Source of the DNA: Hyphomicrobium sp.
Lineage (GTDB): Bacteria; Pseudomonadota; Alphaproteobacteria; Rhizobiales; Hyphomicrobiaceae
Direction: 5' to 3'
NCBI GenBank assembly: GCA_013141015.1
Contig: JABFRT010000023.1
Span: forward strand, 62,001-126,000
DNA length: 64,000 nucleotides
The notes under the pieces were generated by a model. That model searched no databases and was not told the DNA's origin. It worked only from the letters and a program-made list of their open reading frames with translations. Positions 45,778 through 54,613 of this stretch are shown here, piece after piece (the first letter of the stretch is position 1; each line of letters opens with the position of its first letter). Position numbers and translations under genes: made by a program.

Positions 45778-47787
45778 TCACAGAAGGCTTGGAAAAACAA
45801 CGAACTTGCGCAGGGCAGTGGCGCCGAACCGGTTTACGTGGCCGCCGTTCTTGTAGAGGAGTGTGCCGTCGAGCAGCGGCGAACAATAGGCTTTCTGGCA
45901 CATGAACTGCGACGGCAGCGATACGGACACGCCGGGATTCGCACTTGCAGCGCGCAACAGCGCCGCATCGGAGCGCGTCAATTGCGCTTCGGCCGCCGCC
46001 TGCGTCATGCCGCACGCCGCAGCGTCTCCCGAGGTCCGCATGGCGCCGACGATGCAGCGCACCGGCAATGTCACATACGTCGGAATTTGCCCGATCAGCA
46101 GCACCTTGATGCCGCGCTGCGTGAAGACCTCGATGGTGTCGCGCAACACTTTGTCGAAGCGGGCTGCTGATGCGCCGCTGCGCTCAACCGCCGACATCGC
46201 AACAGGCACGTCCAATTTTTGCTCGGGGTGCTCAATGCGGCCGAGCCACTTTTCCCAGAAGCCGGAAACAACTGCGAGCTTCAATCCCGGATTGGCTGTT
46301 ATAAATTTCTCAGCTTCCTTTTGATAGAAGCTGCACTCGCGCGACTTGGCGAGCGGCCATGCTGGTATCTTTACGCCAAACAGCAGACCGCACCCGCCGT
46401 TTGTCACCTGCCGTCCGGATAGATTTTTGTCGGACGCAAAACTTGCGACCAGTGGTCCCCAATGATCGGCCATAGAGTCGCCGAACAAAGCAACATCGTA
46501 AGACTCCGACGCCTGCTTCTTGCGCCCGAAGTTGCAGTCATTGTCGTTTTTGAAAATGTTCTGATAGTCATCGCACTGGCCACGCAACGGATTGCCGGTG
46601 ACCATCTGTTCAAGCACGGTGCGCACGTTCGCGTCGAAGCGTTGCGGCAATCCCTTACCGGCTTTCAACACGCCGGCGATGCCCATGACGCAGACAATAC
46701 CGGCCAAAGTTACGCGCACAAACCAGATGTCTGAAGCAGAAAATCCGCCGGCCGCTTCCGCATGCGCCCCATGCCGGGCGCGGAACGGCCGCTCGACATA
46801 CCGCCAGGACAACACGGCCACGGCAAAACTCGCCGCCACCACAGCCACCGCTTCGACGACGGACATTTGCCGTTCCAGTTGATAGCTCACAAGTGAAATC
46901 AACGGCCAGTGCCACAGGTACAGCGAATACGAGATGAGGCCGACGAAAACCGCCGGTTTCCATGCAAGCGCGCGAGACACCAGTGTCGGCTGGTGCAGGC
47001 CGGTTGCGATAATCGCTGCTGTTCCAAGACAGGCCGGTAGAGCGCCGAGCCCCGGGAAATGCGCCTCAGGCGACAACACCGCGAAGCTCGCGAGAATTGC
47101 GGCACCACCTGCCGCGCTGAGCACTTCTGCCGCCGGCTTTGGCATTGCGAATGCGGGCGCTGCCAGTGCGATGAGTGCACCCGCCAGCAATTCCCACGCG
47201 CGCGTTGGCAGAAGGAAGAACGAAAACTCCGGGTCCTTGATGATCATGAATTCGGCGTAGAGCAGCGATGCTGCGAGCAAAACACCGCCGGTCGCCAGCA
47301 GCGCACGACGGGATAAGCGCGGCAGAAGAAACAACAGCAGCAGCGGCCACGTCAGATAAAACTGATCTTCGACCGACAGCGACCAAGTGTGCAGCAGCGG
47401 CTTTTCCAGCGACGGCGCGGTGAAGTACCCACCCGTGTTGTAGAAGAAGATGTTGGCGTACATCAGGATCGCGGCGAGCAGGCTGCGGCCGAAATACCAA
47501 TACGTGTCGGGCAGCAAAATGAATGCCGAAAGTATCGATACCACGATGAAGCAGACCAGTGCTGCCGGCATCAAGCGCCTGGCGCGGCGCACGAAGAAGC
47601 GCTGAAGCGAGAAAGAACCGTCAACCATTTCGGCCGCGATGAACCGAGTGATTAGAAATCCGGAAATGACGAAAAAAACATCGACGCCCGCAAACCCGCC
47701 GGGCAGTGCCCACGGCAACGCGTGATAGGCGACCACGGCCAAAATGGCCACCGCGCGCAATCCATCGACGAAAGGCAAATAGGTCAT
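45778..47787 (-). CDS. Membrane acyltransferase (Acyl_transf_3) with C-terminal SGNH domain
   Basis: 669 residues. N-terminal ~350 residues: about ten membrane helices with the OafA/acyltransferase-3 signature (YLPFVDGLRAVAILAVVAYHALP, catalytic His; GVDVFFVISGFLIT; RRARRLMP; WSLSVEDQFYLTWP). C-terminal ~300 residues: periplasmic SGNH-type esterase/transferase domain (VALFGDSMADHWGP containing GDS). This fusion O-acetylates cell-surface polysaccharides or peptidoglycan components. The acceptor is not identifiable; no polysaccharide cluster lies nearby. Stands between guaA and tspO. Confidence 0.9.
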   Translation of the reverse strand: MTYLPFVDGLRAVAILAVVAYHALPWALPGGFAGVDVFFVISGFLITRFIAAEMVDGSFSLQRFFVRRARRLMPAALVCFIVVSILSAFILLPDTYWYFGRSLLAAILMYANIFFYNTGGYFTAPSLEKPLLHTWSLSVEDQFYLTWPLLLLFLLPRLSRRALLATGGVLLAASLLYAEFMIIKDPEFSFFLLPTRAWELLAGALIALAAPAFAMPKPAAEVLSAAGGAAILASFAVLSPEAHFPGLGALPACLGTAAIIATGLHQPTLVSRALAWKPAVFVGLISYSLYLWHWPLISLVSYQLERQMSVVEAVAVVAASFAVAVLSWRYVERPFRARHGAHAEAAGGFSASDIWFVRVTLAGIVCVMGIAGVLKAGKGLPQRFDANVRTVLEQMVTGNPLRGQCDDYQNIFKNDNDCNFGRKKQASESYDVALFGDSMADHWGPLVASFASDKNLSGRQVTNGGCGLLFGVKIPAWPLAKSRECSFYQKEAEKFITANPGLKLAVVSGFWEKWLGRIEHPEQKLDVPVAMSAVERSGASAARFDKVLRDTIEVFTQRGIKVLLIGQIPTYVTLPVRCIVGAMRTSGDAAACGMTQAAAEAQLTRSDAALLRAASANPGVSVSLPSQFMCQKAYCSPLLDGTLLYKNGGHVNRFGATALRKFVVFPSLL

Positions 47788-47872
47788 TGGGTCCGAACGC
47801 AGCAGTGCCTCTGGTGTGAGGATTACGAGGCGATTTGAAAACGCGTTACGCCGTCTGTGTCAACCGCAGAGC

Positions 47873-48322
47873 TTAGTTAAGCCGCCAAACCGCGAAGTTT
47901 AGCGCACCAGCGAACGACACCCACGCGAGATACGGCATAAAAATGTAGGCTGCACGCGGCTCCAAGTCCCATGCCGCAACGATAAAGGCCGCCGTCGCGA
48001 TCCACAGCAGCGAGACATCGATGAGTGCGGCGAAGATATCCTGGCGGCCGAACATCAGATACGACCACAGCGCATTGAGCACCAGGCCGATGCCCCAGAT
48101 CACAACCGCTTGGCCGGCGCCACCGGCTTTCCAGGCCAGCCAGCCGGCAACAGCGATCATCAAATAGAGAACAGTCCACGCAATCGGAAACAGCCAGTCG
48201 GGCGGCGTCCACGACGGTTTGTTCAACGCTGCATACCACGGCCCCGGCATGAACAATGCGCCCGATGCGGCGGCGGCAAACACCAACGCAATAAATGGAA
48301 CCAGCGACAGATATTTCGACAT
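47873..48322 (-). CDS. tspO: TspO/MBR family tryptophan-rich sensory protein
   Basis: 149 residues with five hydrophobic helices. Signature features: WYAALNKPSWTPPDWLFPIAWTVLYLMIAVAGW, ALWSYLMFGRQDIFAALIDVSLLW, LEPRAAYIFMPYLAWVSFAGALNFAVWRLN. TspO binds tetrapyrroles/heme intermediates and modulates stress or photosynthesis genes in alphaproteobacteria. Inner or outer membrane. No tetrapyrrole genes are adjacent, so the role here is inferred from family only. Confidence 0.93.
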   Translation of the reverse strand: MSKYLSLVPFIALVFAAAASGALFMPGPWYAALNKPSWTPPDWLFPIAWTVLYLMIAVAGWLAWKAGGAGQAVVIWGIGLVLNALWSYLMFGRQDIFAALIDVSLLWIATAAFIVAAWDLEPRAAYIFMPYLAWVSFAGALNFAVWRLN

Positions 48323-48357
48323 CGGTATGGTGTCCCCTCTTTTTCCGTTGTCAGCCG

Positions 48358-49650
48358 TCAGACCGTGCGTTCCAACACTGCGATAAAAAAACCGTCGGTA
48401 TCGTGGCGCGCCGGCGTCAACACCAGATGATCAGTGCTGCCGTCTGCGGATTGAGGTGGCTCACCTGGAAGAGCGGCGCGCCAAACGTCCGCGAAGGGCA
48501 AGGCTTTGAAATTGGGGTTGTCAGCCAAACACTGGGCAATCTGGTCGCCATTTTCTTCGGGCAAAATTGAGCACGTCACGTAAACGAGGCGGCCACCCGG
48601 GCGGACCATTTTAACGGCGCGAGCCAGCACGGTCTGCTGATCTTTGATGCGTTCGCTGAGCGCGTGCGGGCGCAGGCGCCACTTGGCATCCGGACGCCGC
48701 CGCCAAGTGCCAGCCCCCGTGCACGGCGCGTCCGCCAGCACGCAATCGAATTTGCCAGCCAGCGCATCAAGCGCCTTCTCGTCGCCGGCTTTCAGAATTT
48801 GCACGTTGCGCACGCCCGCCCGCTTGATGCGGTCGAAGATCGGCTTCAAGCGATGCTTGTCGTCGTCGTAGGCGTAAATTTGTCCGGTGTTCTGCATCGC
48901 GGCACCGAGTGCCAGCGTCTTGCCGCCAGCACCTGCGCACAAGTCGAGCACCTGCATACGCGGGCCTGCACCCGTCAGGGCTGCAACGATCTGGCTGCCT
49001 TCATCCTGGATTTCGCACCAGCCTGCTTGAAACGCGGCTTCGGCTTCAAGGTTCGGCGTGCGCGCGTCCCCAACGGGGGCTGGCACGCGGATGCCAACCG
49101 GCGACATTGCCGTTTCAATGGAACCAAATTCAGCCAATGCTTTAAGAACTTTTTCGCGCGTCGCCTTAAGCGTGTTGACGCGGATGTCTGCCGGCGCGCG
49201 GCGGCTCAAGGCGCGGCCTTCGTCTGCAGCGTTGCCGCCGAACACCCGCTCGAACGACGGGTGCAACCACTCAGGATAATCGCCTGCCACATGCGGTGGC
49301 GCACCTTCGAGACTGGCTTTTTCGAGGCGCTCCAGCTCATCCGGCGTCAACGCATCGGGCGCATGATCGGCCCCCGTCAACATGGCGGCAATTGCCGGTG
49401 CTTCCAGTCCGCGTTGACGCAGCGCGCCAAGCACCAGCGCACGCGGCGCATCCGATCCCATGATGAAAGCCGACGACGCCTTGTGGCGCAGCGCGTCGTA
49501 GACCATGTGGCCAATCGCATTGCGGTCACCTGAGCCGGCAAACCGGTGGGCCTTGCCCCAGCTTTGCAGTTCCATTGAAACCGGCTGATGGCGGCTCAGA
49601 ATCTGGTCGAGAATTTCAATCGCACCTGCTACGCGCGCACCCGGTCTCAT
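48358..49650 (-). CDS. rsmB: RsmB/NOP family 16S rRNA m5C methyltransferase
   Basis: 430 residues. N-terminal NusB-like helical domain (QSWGKAHRFAGSGDRNAIGHMVYDALR), then a SAM-dependent domain: VLDLCAGAGGKTLALGA, YAYDDDKHRLKPIFDRIKRAG, motif IV DAPCTGAGTWRRRPDAKWRL, motif VI VTCSILPEENGDQI (catalytic Cys). Methylates C967 of 16S rRNA in E. coli; the precise site here is inferred. Follows the MAPEG gene by 18 bp on the same strand (MAPEG upstream). Confidence 0.9.
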   Translation of the reverse strand: MRPGARVAGAIEILDQILSRHQPVSMELQSWGKAHRFAGSGDRNAIGHMVYDALRHKASSAFIMGSDAPRALVLGALRQRGLEAPAIAAMLTGADHAPDALTPDELERLEKASLEGAPPHVAGDYPEWLHPSFERVFGGNAADEGRALSRRAPADIRVNTLKATREKVLKALAEFGSIETAMSPVGIRVPAPVGDARTPNLEAEAAFQAGWCEIQDEGSQIVAALTGAGPRMQVLDLCAGAGGKTLALGAAMQNTGQIYAYDDDKHRLKPIFDRIKRAGVRNVQILKAGDEKALDALAGKFDCVLADAPCTGAGTWRRRPDAKWRLRPHALSERIKDQQTVLARAVKMVRPGGRLVYVTCSILPEENGDQIAQCLADNPNFKALPFADVWRAALPGEPPQSADGSTDHLVLTPARHDTDGFFIAVLERTV

Positions 49651-49668
49651 AAAATTAAACTTCCACCA

Positions 49669-50079
49669 TTAGAGGATGCGCAGCGCCAGCGTCACCCACA
49701 TCGCGGCCAGCACGGCGTTGCCGAGCAGGTAGGCGAAAAAGCGATGCGGAATGAAGTTGTAGGTCGTGTGAATGACGGCCTGCAAAACGCGGAACGCCAC
49801 GTAGACCCAGGCCAGGGTTACAAATACGCCGCCGGCCTGATCTGCGATCAACGCAAACGCGCAAACCGCGAAAAACAGCATCGGCATTTCAAGCTGATTG
49901 TGAAACGCGTTCGAGACGTGACCGGCGCGGCCCTTCCAGACCGGCCGCGTGCCGGGCTCACCGCGCACAACGTCGGGTGTGCCCCAGGCCTTGAAGCGCA
50001 CGAACGCCATCCAGAACAACAGCGCGAAAATCAAAGCGGCCTGCGCGATAACAGGCTTTAGAATGCTCAAATCTTTCAT
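49669..50079 (-). CDS. MAPEG family membrane protein
   Basis: 136 residues with about four membrane helices ([81 protein letters not shown]). The [12 protein letters not shown] and [19 protein letters not shown] motifs are those of the MAPEG family (membrane-associated glutathione/eicosanoid proteins). Bacterial members are mostly of unknown function. Its start overlaps the guaB stop by 4 bp (ATGA), so it is translationally coupled to guaB. Confidence 0.88.
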   Translation of the reverse strand: MKDLSILKPVIAQAALIFALLFWMAFVRFKAWGTPDVVRGEPGTRPVWKGRAGHVSNAFHNQLEMPMLFFAVCAFALIADQAGGVFVTLAWVYVAFRVLQAVIHTTYNFIPHRFFAYLLGNAVLAAMWVTLALRIL

Positions 50080-51587
50080 GCCGACCCTCCGCCCGGATAG
50101 TTCGGGCTTTCGCGCGTGATCAGAACGCCGTGGGCGTGGCTTTCGCGGATACCGGCCGGCGAGATGCGCACAAACTTGGCGCGCTTCTGGAAATCAGGGA
50201 TCGTCTTTGCGCCGAGATAGCCCATGCCGGCGCGCAAGCCGCCGACGAGCTGATGGACAACGGCTTCCATCGGCCCCTTGTAGGGCACTTGCCCTTCGAT
50301 GCCTTCCGGCACGAGCTTCAAGGTGTCGCGCACTTCGGCTTGGAAATAACGGTCGGCCGAGCCGCGTGCCATTGCGCCGACAGAACCCATGCCGCGATAC
50401 GATTTGTAGGTGCGGCCCTGATACAGATAAGTTTCGCCAGGCGCTTCATCGGTGCCAGCCAGCAAGGAACCAACCATCACGCACGACGCACCCGCCGCAA
50501 TGGCTTTCGAGATATCGCCTGAGAAGCGGATACCGCCGTCAGCAATAATCGGCACGCCGGAGCGGCCCGCTTCCCGCGCGCAGTCCATGACCGCCGTCAA
50601 CTGCGGCACGCCAACACCGGCAACGATGCGCGTGGTGCAGATCGAGCCGGGGCCGATGCCAACCTTGATCGCATCGGCGCCAGCATCAATCAACGCTTTG
50701 GTGGCGTCCGCGGTCGCGACGTTGCCAGCGATCACCTGCACGAGGTTTGACGATTTCTTGATGCGCGCCACCGCTTCGATGACTTTCGATGAGTGGCCAT
50801 GCGCGGTATCGACGACGATCACATCGCAGCCGGCTTCAATCAATTTGGCGGTCCGCTCGTGGCCATCGTCGCCAACGGTGGTCGCGGCGGCAACGCGCAA
50901 GCGGCCCTGCTCATCCTTCGATGCGTTGGGATGCTTGGCCGCCTTCTCGATGTCCTTGACGGTGATCAAACCGATGCAGTGATACTGATCATCGACCACG
51001 ATCAGCTTTTCGATGCGGTGTTGATGCAGCAGCTTTTTGGCTTCGTCTTGCGCCACGCCGCGCTTGACCGTGATCAGCTTGTCCTTGGTCATCAGCTCGT
51101 AGACTGGCTGATCGAGATGCGTCGCAAAGCGCACATCGCGGTTGGTCAGAATGCCAACCAGCTTTCTCGCCCGCGGTGCCGTCGTCGTTGGTCGGACCGT
51201 CGACCACGGAACGCCGGTGATGCCGAAATCGGCCATCAGCTTCAACGCGTCTTTCAAGGTCTTGGCCGGTGCGATTGAAACCGGGTTGAGAACGATGCCG
51301 CTCTCGTAGCGTTTGACGAGGCTGACTTGGCGGGCCTGTTCGTCAATCGCCAGGTTGCGGTGGATCACGCCGATGCCGCCTTCCTGGGCCATTGCAATGG
51401 CGAGGCGGGCTTCGGTCACCGTATCCATCGCTGACGACAGCAGCGGAATGTTGAGCCGGATGGCCTTGGTCAGCTGGGTCGCAACCTCGACCTGCCCGGG
51501 CATCACGTCGGAGGGACCCGGCACAAGAAGAACGTCGTCAAATGTGAGGGCAACCCCCTGGTCGAGCACGAACGGGCTCGCGGCCAT
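50076..51587 (-). CDS. guaB: IMP dehydrogenase
   Basis: 503 residues from ATG 51587 (GGAG ~10 nt upstream); the frame extends 33 bp further without support. Oxidises IMP to XMP with NAD, the rate-limiting step to [20 protein letters not shown] start, two CBS domains ([25 protein letters not shown]), [19 protein letters not shown], and the catalytic loop [20 protein letters not shown] with nucleophile Cys; the Arg-Tyr flap reads YRGMGS. Forms a unit with MAPEG and rsmB; GuaA lies further down the same strand. Confidence 0.96.
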   Translation of the reverse strand: MAASPFVLDQGVALTFDDVLLVPGPSDVMPGQVEVATQLTKAIRLNIPLLSSAMDTVTEARLAIAMAQEGGIGVIHRNLAIDEQARQVSLVKRYESGIVLNPVSIAPAKTLKDALKLMADFGITGVPWSTVRPTTTAPRARKLVGILTNRDVRFATHLDQPVYELMTKDKLITVKRGVAQDEAKKLLHQHRIEKLIVVDDQYHCIGLITVKDIEKAAKHPNASKDEQGRLRVAAATTVGDDGHERTAKLIEAGCDVIVVDTAHGHSSKVIEAVARIKKSSNLVQVIAGNVATADATKALIDAGADAIKVGIGPGSICTTRIVAGVGVPQLTAVMDCAREAGRSGVPIIADGGIRFSGDISKAIAAGASCVMVGSLLAGTDEAPGETYLYQGRTYKSYRGMGSVGAMARGSADRYFQAEVRDTLKLVPEGIEGQVPYKGPMEAVVHQLVGGLRAGMGYLGAKTIPDFQKRAKFVRISPAGIRESHAHGVLITRESPNYPGGGSA

Positions 51588-51836
51588 GCGCAAATCTCCA
51601 AACGTTGAGGGGGGCGACACGGCGGCCCCCCTGGGGCGAACACTGTCGCGCGGTCTATATCAGCTGCGCTCAGGCGTTGGAAGCGCTGCCCCCGCGTCAA
51701 AAGCGCGGATTTGCGGGTATCCGGCCTTATTTTTCGGGGGTCACACAGCACTGTCATTGCCCTGTCGCCAAACCGGGCGATTTCTGCGGCCAAGGGTCAG
51801 CGATGCCCCATAGGTTCAGATTTACCAGAGCTCATC

Positions 51837-52163
51837 ATGCCGTCGCTCTCCTCGACTTTGGCCCCCCTTTTGATCGCTGCCGGTTTGGCCGGTACGCTCA
51901 TTCCTCCGCCTGGGCAGACCGTCGACAGAACCGGTCCGGTGCAACCGGTCGCCGCGTTGGCATGGGCTCAGGCAAACTGTGATTCGATGCTGACGGCTCG
52001 TGATGGCACCCGGCGTATCCAAGCCGAGGATCTCATGCGCGTCGCATCGATGTACGACACCATGCGGGCCGAAAAAGGCGCCGCCGCCGCCTGCCGTCAC
52101 GCTCGTATGTTGGCGCTTGGCGACTCCCGTTCCGGGAGCCGGCCATCAAGCGCGGGCTTTTAG
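51837..52163 (+). CDS. Small secreted protein of unknown function
   Basis: 108 residues from ATG 51837. N-terminal hydrophobic segment (STLAPLLIAAGLAGTLIPPP) then a small domain with two cysteines (AQANCDSMLTARDG, AAACRHARMLALGD) and a helix MRVASMYDTMRAEKGA. No known domain. A longer frame opens at 51711, but the signal-like segment marks the later ATG. It is the last ordinary gene before the repeat-rich region. Confidence 0.45.
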   Translation: MPSLSSTLAPLLIAAGLAGTLIPPPGQTVDRTGPVQPVAALAWAQANCDSMLTARDGTRRIQAEDLMRVASMYDTMRAEKGAAAACRHARMLALGDSRSGSRPSSAGF

Positions 52164-52205
52164 GTTCTTCCTTTTTCAAAGAACACGGACAGAGCAACAG
52201 CAAAC

Positions 52206-52246
52206 GTCCACGGCGGCCGGCTCCCCTCCGGGGAGCCGCCGTGGAC
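52206..52246. repeat. Long GC-rich hairpin
   Basis: GTCCACGGCGGC (52206-52217) pairs perfectly with GCCGCCGTGGAC (52235-52246); the loop contains a second self-complementary core GGCTCCCC/GGGGAGCC. No T-run follows on either strand, so it is not an obvious terminator. Confidence 0.75.
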
Positions 52247-52713
52247 AAATATAAAAAGAAGGACGGGGCGGAATGGCCTTGCTCTTTTGTATGTTTGATT
52301 GGGGATGCGGACCAAACCGCCCCGCGTCATGCCAACTCTCCGCCTCGGCTTTGGCCCATATGTCCAACGCCTCTCGTATGAGCTGCGGAGCGCATCCGTA
52401 CCGATGGCACGCTCCATGAACCGTCGAACCCGCCATCCGCCCCCACATCTCCTTTTCGAGAGGCGTTTCACCGCGTCAACCTCCTTAGAGGCCATCGCGG
52501 CAGGCAGTGAACCCCCGGCTTACCGATTTCTCCGGGCGGCCCTGCATGCTCTCCTCCACCCATGGCTCGCGGCACGAGCTCTTGCCTTCCGTGCGTGGTG
52601 AGATGGCGGGATGATGCGCGCAGGTTCGCGAAAACGAAAGTTACCGCGCGGGATTCTTGCGCGTGAGCGTTAGCGGCGGGGATAAGTTGTTAAGCATGGC
52701 GCCTTGTGTGCAA

Positions 52714-52909
52714 CGTCATCCCGGCGTCGCGCAGCGACGATGCGTGAAACGCATCGCAGGCCGGGACCCAGACAACTATCAAAGTGAAGATAGTCGCTGC
52801 GACCTCCTCAAGCTGGCCGGCGCGCATCACGAAACAATCCCGTGAGGAGACTTGTCTGGGTCCCGGCCGCTTCTCCTGCGCGCCTTCGCGCGCGGGCGCC
52901 GGGATGACG
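52714..52909. repeat. Nested palindromic intergenic element (rhizobial palindromic-element type)
   Basis: Outer arms CGTCATCCCGGCG (52714-52726) and CGCCGGGATGACG (52897-52909) and inner arms at 52759-52775 (starting GGCCGGGACCCAGAC) and 52852-52868 (ending TCCCGGCC) are perfect inverted repeats. Sequences of the form GTCATCCCGGC...CCGGGACCCAGAC are dispersed repeats in Bradyrhizobium and relatives. A further half-copy start (GTCATCCCGGCCGAG) occurs near 59081. Confidence 0.75.
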
Positions 52910-53070
52910 GGGTGGAGAGAGCGGGACCTAATGCGGAAATATGTGAGTTGAAAACGGGACCACGTTTGGCTCACCCGTTCGAGGATGACGGGGGACGTGA
53001 CGTGATGATGTGCGGAGAAATTCAAGCGTTGGCATTGGCGCCGCATCGCGTCATGTTATGACGCGATTGC

Positions 53071-53184
53071 ATGAGGAGAGTTGCTGAAGAAATGGTCAAA
53101 GACCTGAAGGAAAAAGTCTTCCCAGCGAAAGAGATCCATTTCCTCAGCGTGAACAAGGACGGCAAACAGGTGCGGGTGTTGTGA
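53071..53184 (+). CDS. Possible 37-residue ORF or gene remnant before the immunity gene
   Basis: Short frame MRRVAEEMVKDL...DGKQVRVL, amphipathic and lysine-rich, with codon use that looks coding. The stop TGA overlaps an in-frame ATG of the extended immunity frame (TGATG). It could be the 3' remnant of a longer gene (such as a lost toxin) rather than a gene in its own right. No homology recognised. Confidence 0.3.
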   Translation: MRRVAEEMVKDLKEKVFPAKEIHFLSVNKDGKQVRVL

Positions 53185-53207
53185 TGGAAATAACAATTGA
53201 AGGTGTT

Positions 53208-53247
53208 TCTGATAGGTTGATGTCGTCAAAACTCAATCGGAGAGCAG
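53208..53247 (+). repeat. 40-bp repeat, copy 1 (immediately upstream of the immunity gene)
   Basis: Forty bases beginning TCTGATAGGTTGATG and ending CGGAGAGCAG, identical to 54769-54808 and 59631-59670 inside the two IS110 units. Here it ends two bases before the ATG at 53250, and its GGAGAG supplies the ribosome-binding site. Confidence 0.95.
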
Positions 53248-53249
53248 TT

Positions 53250-53870
53250 ATGCCTTGCATGGTACTCACAGATTTTGCAGTGCCGGGACTGGGTGCAGCT
53301 TTCATTCGTGAACAGCTGGATACGTTCTGGCGCCCGTTCTTTCTCTTGCCCGCTTTGACATCCGAACTTATCACTGCACGCCCTGAGCCGTTCTTGACTC
53401 ATGAGCTTCAAGGAAAAAAGCCTCCTGACATCTTTGAGTGTATGGATACTTGGCTTTTGCGCGAAAACGTCAAGCAAGCCATTGAAGAGTTAGAGCCTAG
53501 TGTGCATTCTTTTCTGCCATTGAGAGCGGTCACCGAGAAGACAAATAAGTACCTCGGTATTTACTATGCTATGCGCATTCAACAGGTCTTGGATGCGGTC
53601 GTAGTCGAAGGCTCAGACTATCAAGAGGGCCCTGGGCGCCTGGGTCTTGAGAAGTCGAAAAATAAGCGCGTCACAACTCTTGGAACAGCCGCGCTCGATC
53701 CAGAAAAAATAGGACATCAGCATCTTTGGAAGCAAGACGCGGCGTTCGGCGCGCCAACATTCTGCTCTGATGTTTTCCGGAATCGCATCAAGGCGATTGG
53801 CGCCAAGGGTTGGAAGTTCAAGGCCTGCCGCCTTGGTACGGCAAAAGACTTCGAAAATTACAGCTGGTGA
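53250..53870 (+). CDS. Imm11-type (MXAN_0049-like, DUF1629) immunity protein
   Basis: 206 residues from ATG 53250. Mixed alpha/beta protein without signal peptide. The region FLPLRAVTEKTNKYLGIYYAMRI...VLDAVVVEGSDY, ALDPEKIGHQHLWK and FCSDVFRNRIKAIGAKGWKF is characteristic of the Imm11 family, which neutralises nuclease-type polymorphic toxins and is commonly paired with AHH toxins. The next gene, 43 bp downstream, encodes an AHH-like domain, so they form a plausible pair although immunity normally follows the toxin. In-frame starts exist further upstream (53184, 53220), but these lie in or before the 40-bp repeat. The stretch is visibly less GC-rich than its surroundings, suggesting transfer. 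Confidence 0.7.
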   Translation: MPCMVLTDFAVPGLGAAFIREQLDTFWRPFFLLPALTSELITARPEPFLTHELQGKKPPDIFECMDTWLLRENVKQAIEELEPSVHSFLPLRAVTEKTNKYLGIYYAMRIQQVLDAVVVEGSDYQEGPGRLGLEKSKNKRVTTLGTAALDPEKIGHQHLWKQDAAFGAPTFCSDVFRNRIKAIGAKGWKFKACRLGTAKDFENYSW

Positions 53871-53913
53871 ATGGAACGGGTCAGCCGCGCGCTGATTTCC
53901 GCAGGGGGTCGCT

Positions 53914-54285
53914 ATGACGACGGTCACGCAGGTAGGGACAACGCACACGAACTTTGCGGATCTCAACCGTCTTCCAACCCTGCAAATCGGGAATTATGCG
54001 ACGCCCGTGTCGTTCGCGGGACATCATGTTATTCCGACAGCTGTGTTCGACGCGTCGCGCTTCCTTGGTGCGCTTCAATCCGCCGGACTGAGGGACAATA
54101 ACAGCTTTTCCCAGAACGGGGTGCCGCTGCCGACAAACGGTCCCAACGGAACAATTTTCAATCCGGAAACGGGGATGCCGCGTCACGCTGGGTCACATCC
54201 CGCATATAGTGACTGGGTAACTCGAAATCTCAAAGCCTTAGAAACTGCATACAGCCCGCGTAGCACGGATCATTCAAAGCGATGA
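53914..54285 (+). CDS. Stand-alone AHH-type HNH/Endo VII nuclease toxin domain
   Basis: 123 residues. Seen: GHHVIPTAVFD (AHH-like catalytic His pair), GVPLPTNGPNG, and MPRHAGSHPAYSDWVTRNL, the order expected of the AHH nuclease family found as C-terminal tips of polymorphic toxins. There is no trafficking domain; the frame opens with its own ATG after CAGGGGGTCGCT. The last ~11 residues (YSPRSTDHSKR) are encoded by a repeat that recurs downstream, so the native 3' end has been replaced. Either an orphan toxin tip or a truncated gene. Lies directly before the first IS110 unit. Confidence 0.65.
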   Translation: MTTVTQVGTTHTNFADLNRLPTLQIGNYATPVSFAGHHVIPTAVFDASRFLGALQSAGLRDNNSFSQNGVPLPTNGPNGTIFNPETGMPRHAGSHPAYSDWVTRNLKALETAYSPRSTDHSKR

Positions 54286-54328
54286 AATGTAGCCCGCGTA
54301 GCACGGATCAATCAAAGCGAAGAAAAGT
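54253..54328 (+). repeat. 38-bp tandem repeat (2 copies) beginning AGCCCGCGTAGCACGG
   Basis: Two adjacent, nearly identical 38-mers (54253-54290 and 54291-54328). Related copies follow the 40-bp repeat in both IS110 units (from 54807 and 59669). The first copy encodes the end of the toxin frame; the second abuts the left end of unit A. Confidence 0.9.
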
Positions 54329-54613
54329 AGCAACCATTAAAGATACGACGCTGAATTTTTTGATCCAGGGTTCGTTTCTGGCCAGGACAGTATTGGCGTA
54401 AATGAGCAACTTTCTGGCGCAGGCGGTGAGTGCCGCGTTGTGTGCTTTGCCCTTCGCAGTCAGGCGCTTGTAGAGAGCGATCAACGCCGGGTTCCAGCGG
54501 AATGCTGCGGGCAATGCGGCGGCATACAACGACCTCCTGACACGGCCCCGCCCGCCTGCAATGTGGCGATGACCTTTGTGTTTTCCGCTGTCATCATCGA
54601 AGGGTGCAAGCCC
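54327..54613 (-). pseudogene. IS110 transposase C-terminal fragment (left arm of unit A)
   Basis: Encodes the last ~85 residues of the same transposase in reverse orientation (GLAPFDDDSGKHKGHRHI..., RKLLIYANTVLARNEPW), including the conserved serine of the Tnp_20 domain. It has no N-terminal DEDD half, so it is a remnant. It forms a 286-bp inverted repeat with the 3' end of the intact gene. One extra T in the run near 54360 shifts the last residues. Confidence 0.85.

Larger units (their letters stand above)
52164..53070. other. ~900-bp noncoding, repeat-bearing region at the edge of the accessory segment
   Basis: No frame here has convincing protein features. It contains a long hairpin (52206-52246), a ~200-bp palindromic element (52714-52909) and a 23-bp palindrome (53045-53067: ATCGCGTCAT-GTT-ATGACGCGAT, perfect 10-bp arms). 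The stretch ~52290-52600 has compositional texture of coding DNA on both strands but no recognisable domain; it may be a degraded gene or dispersed repeat. Confidence 0.5.

Noticed and set aside
52160-52495. Minus-strand frames of ~90-110 codons in the repeat region
   Set aside because: No family recognised; one runs through the long hairpin. Kept only as an unresolved noncoding region.
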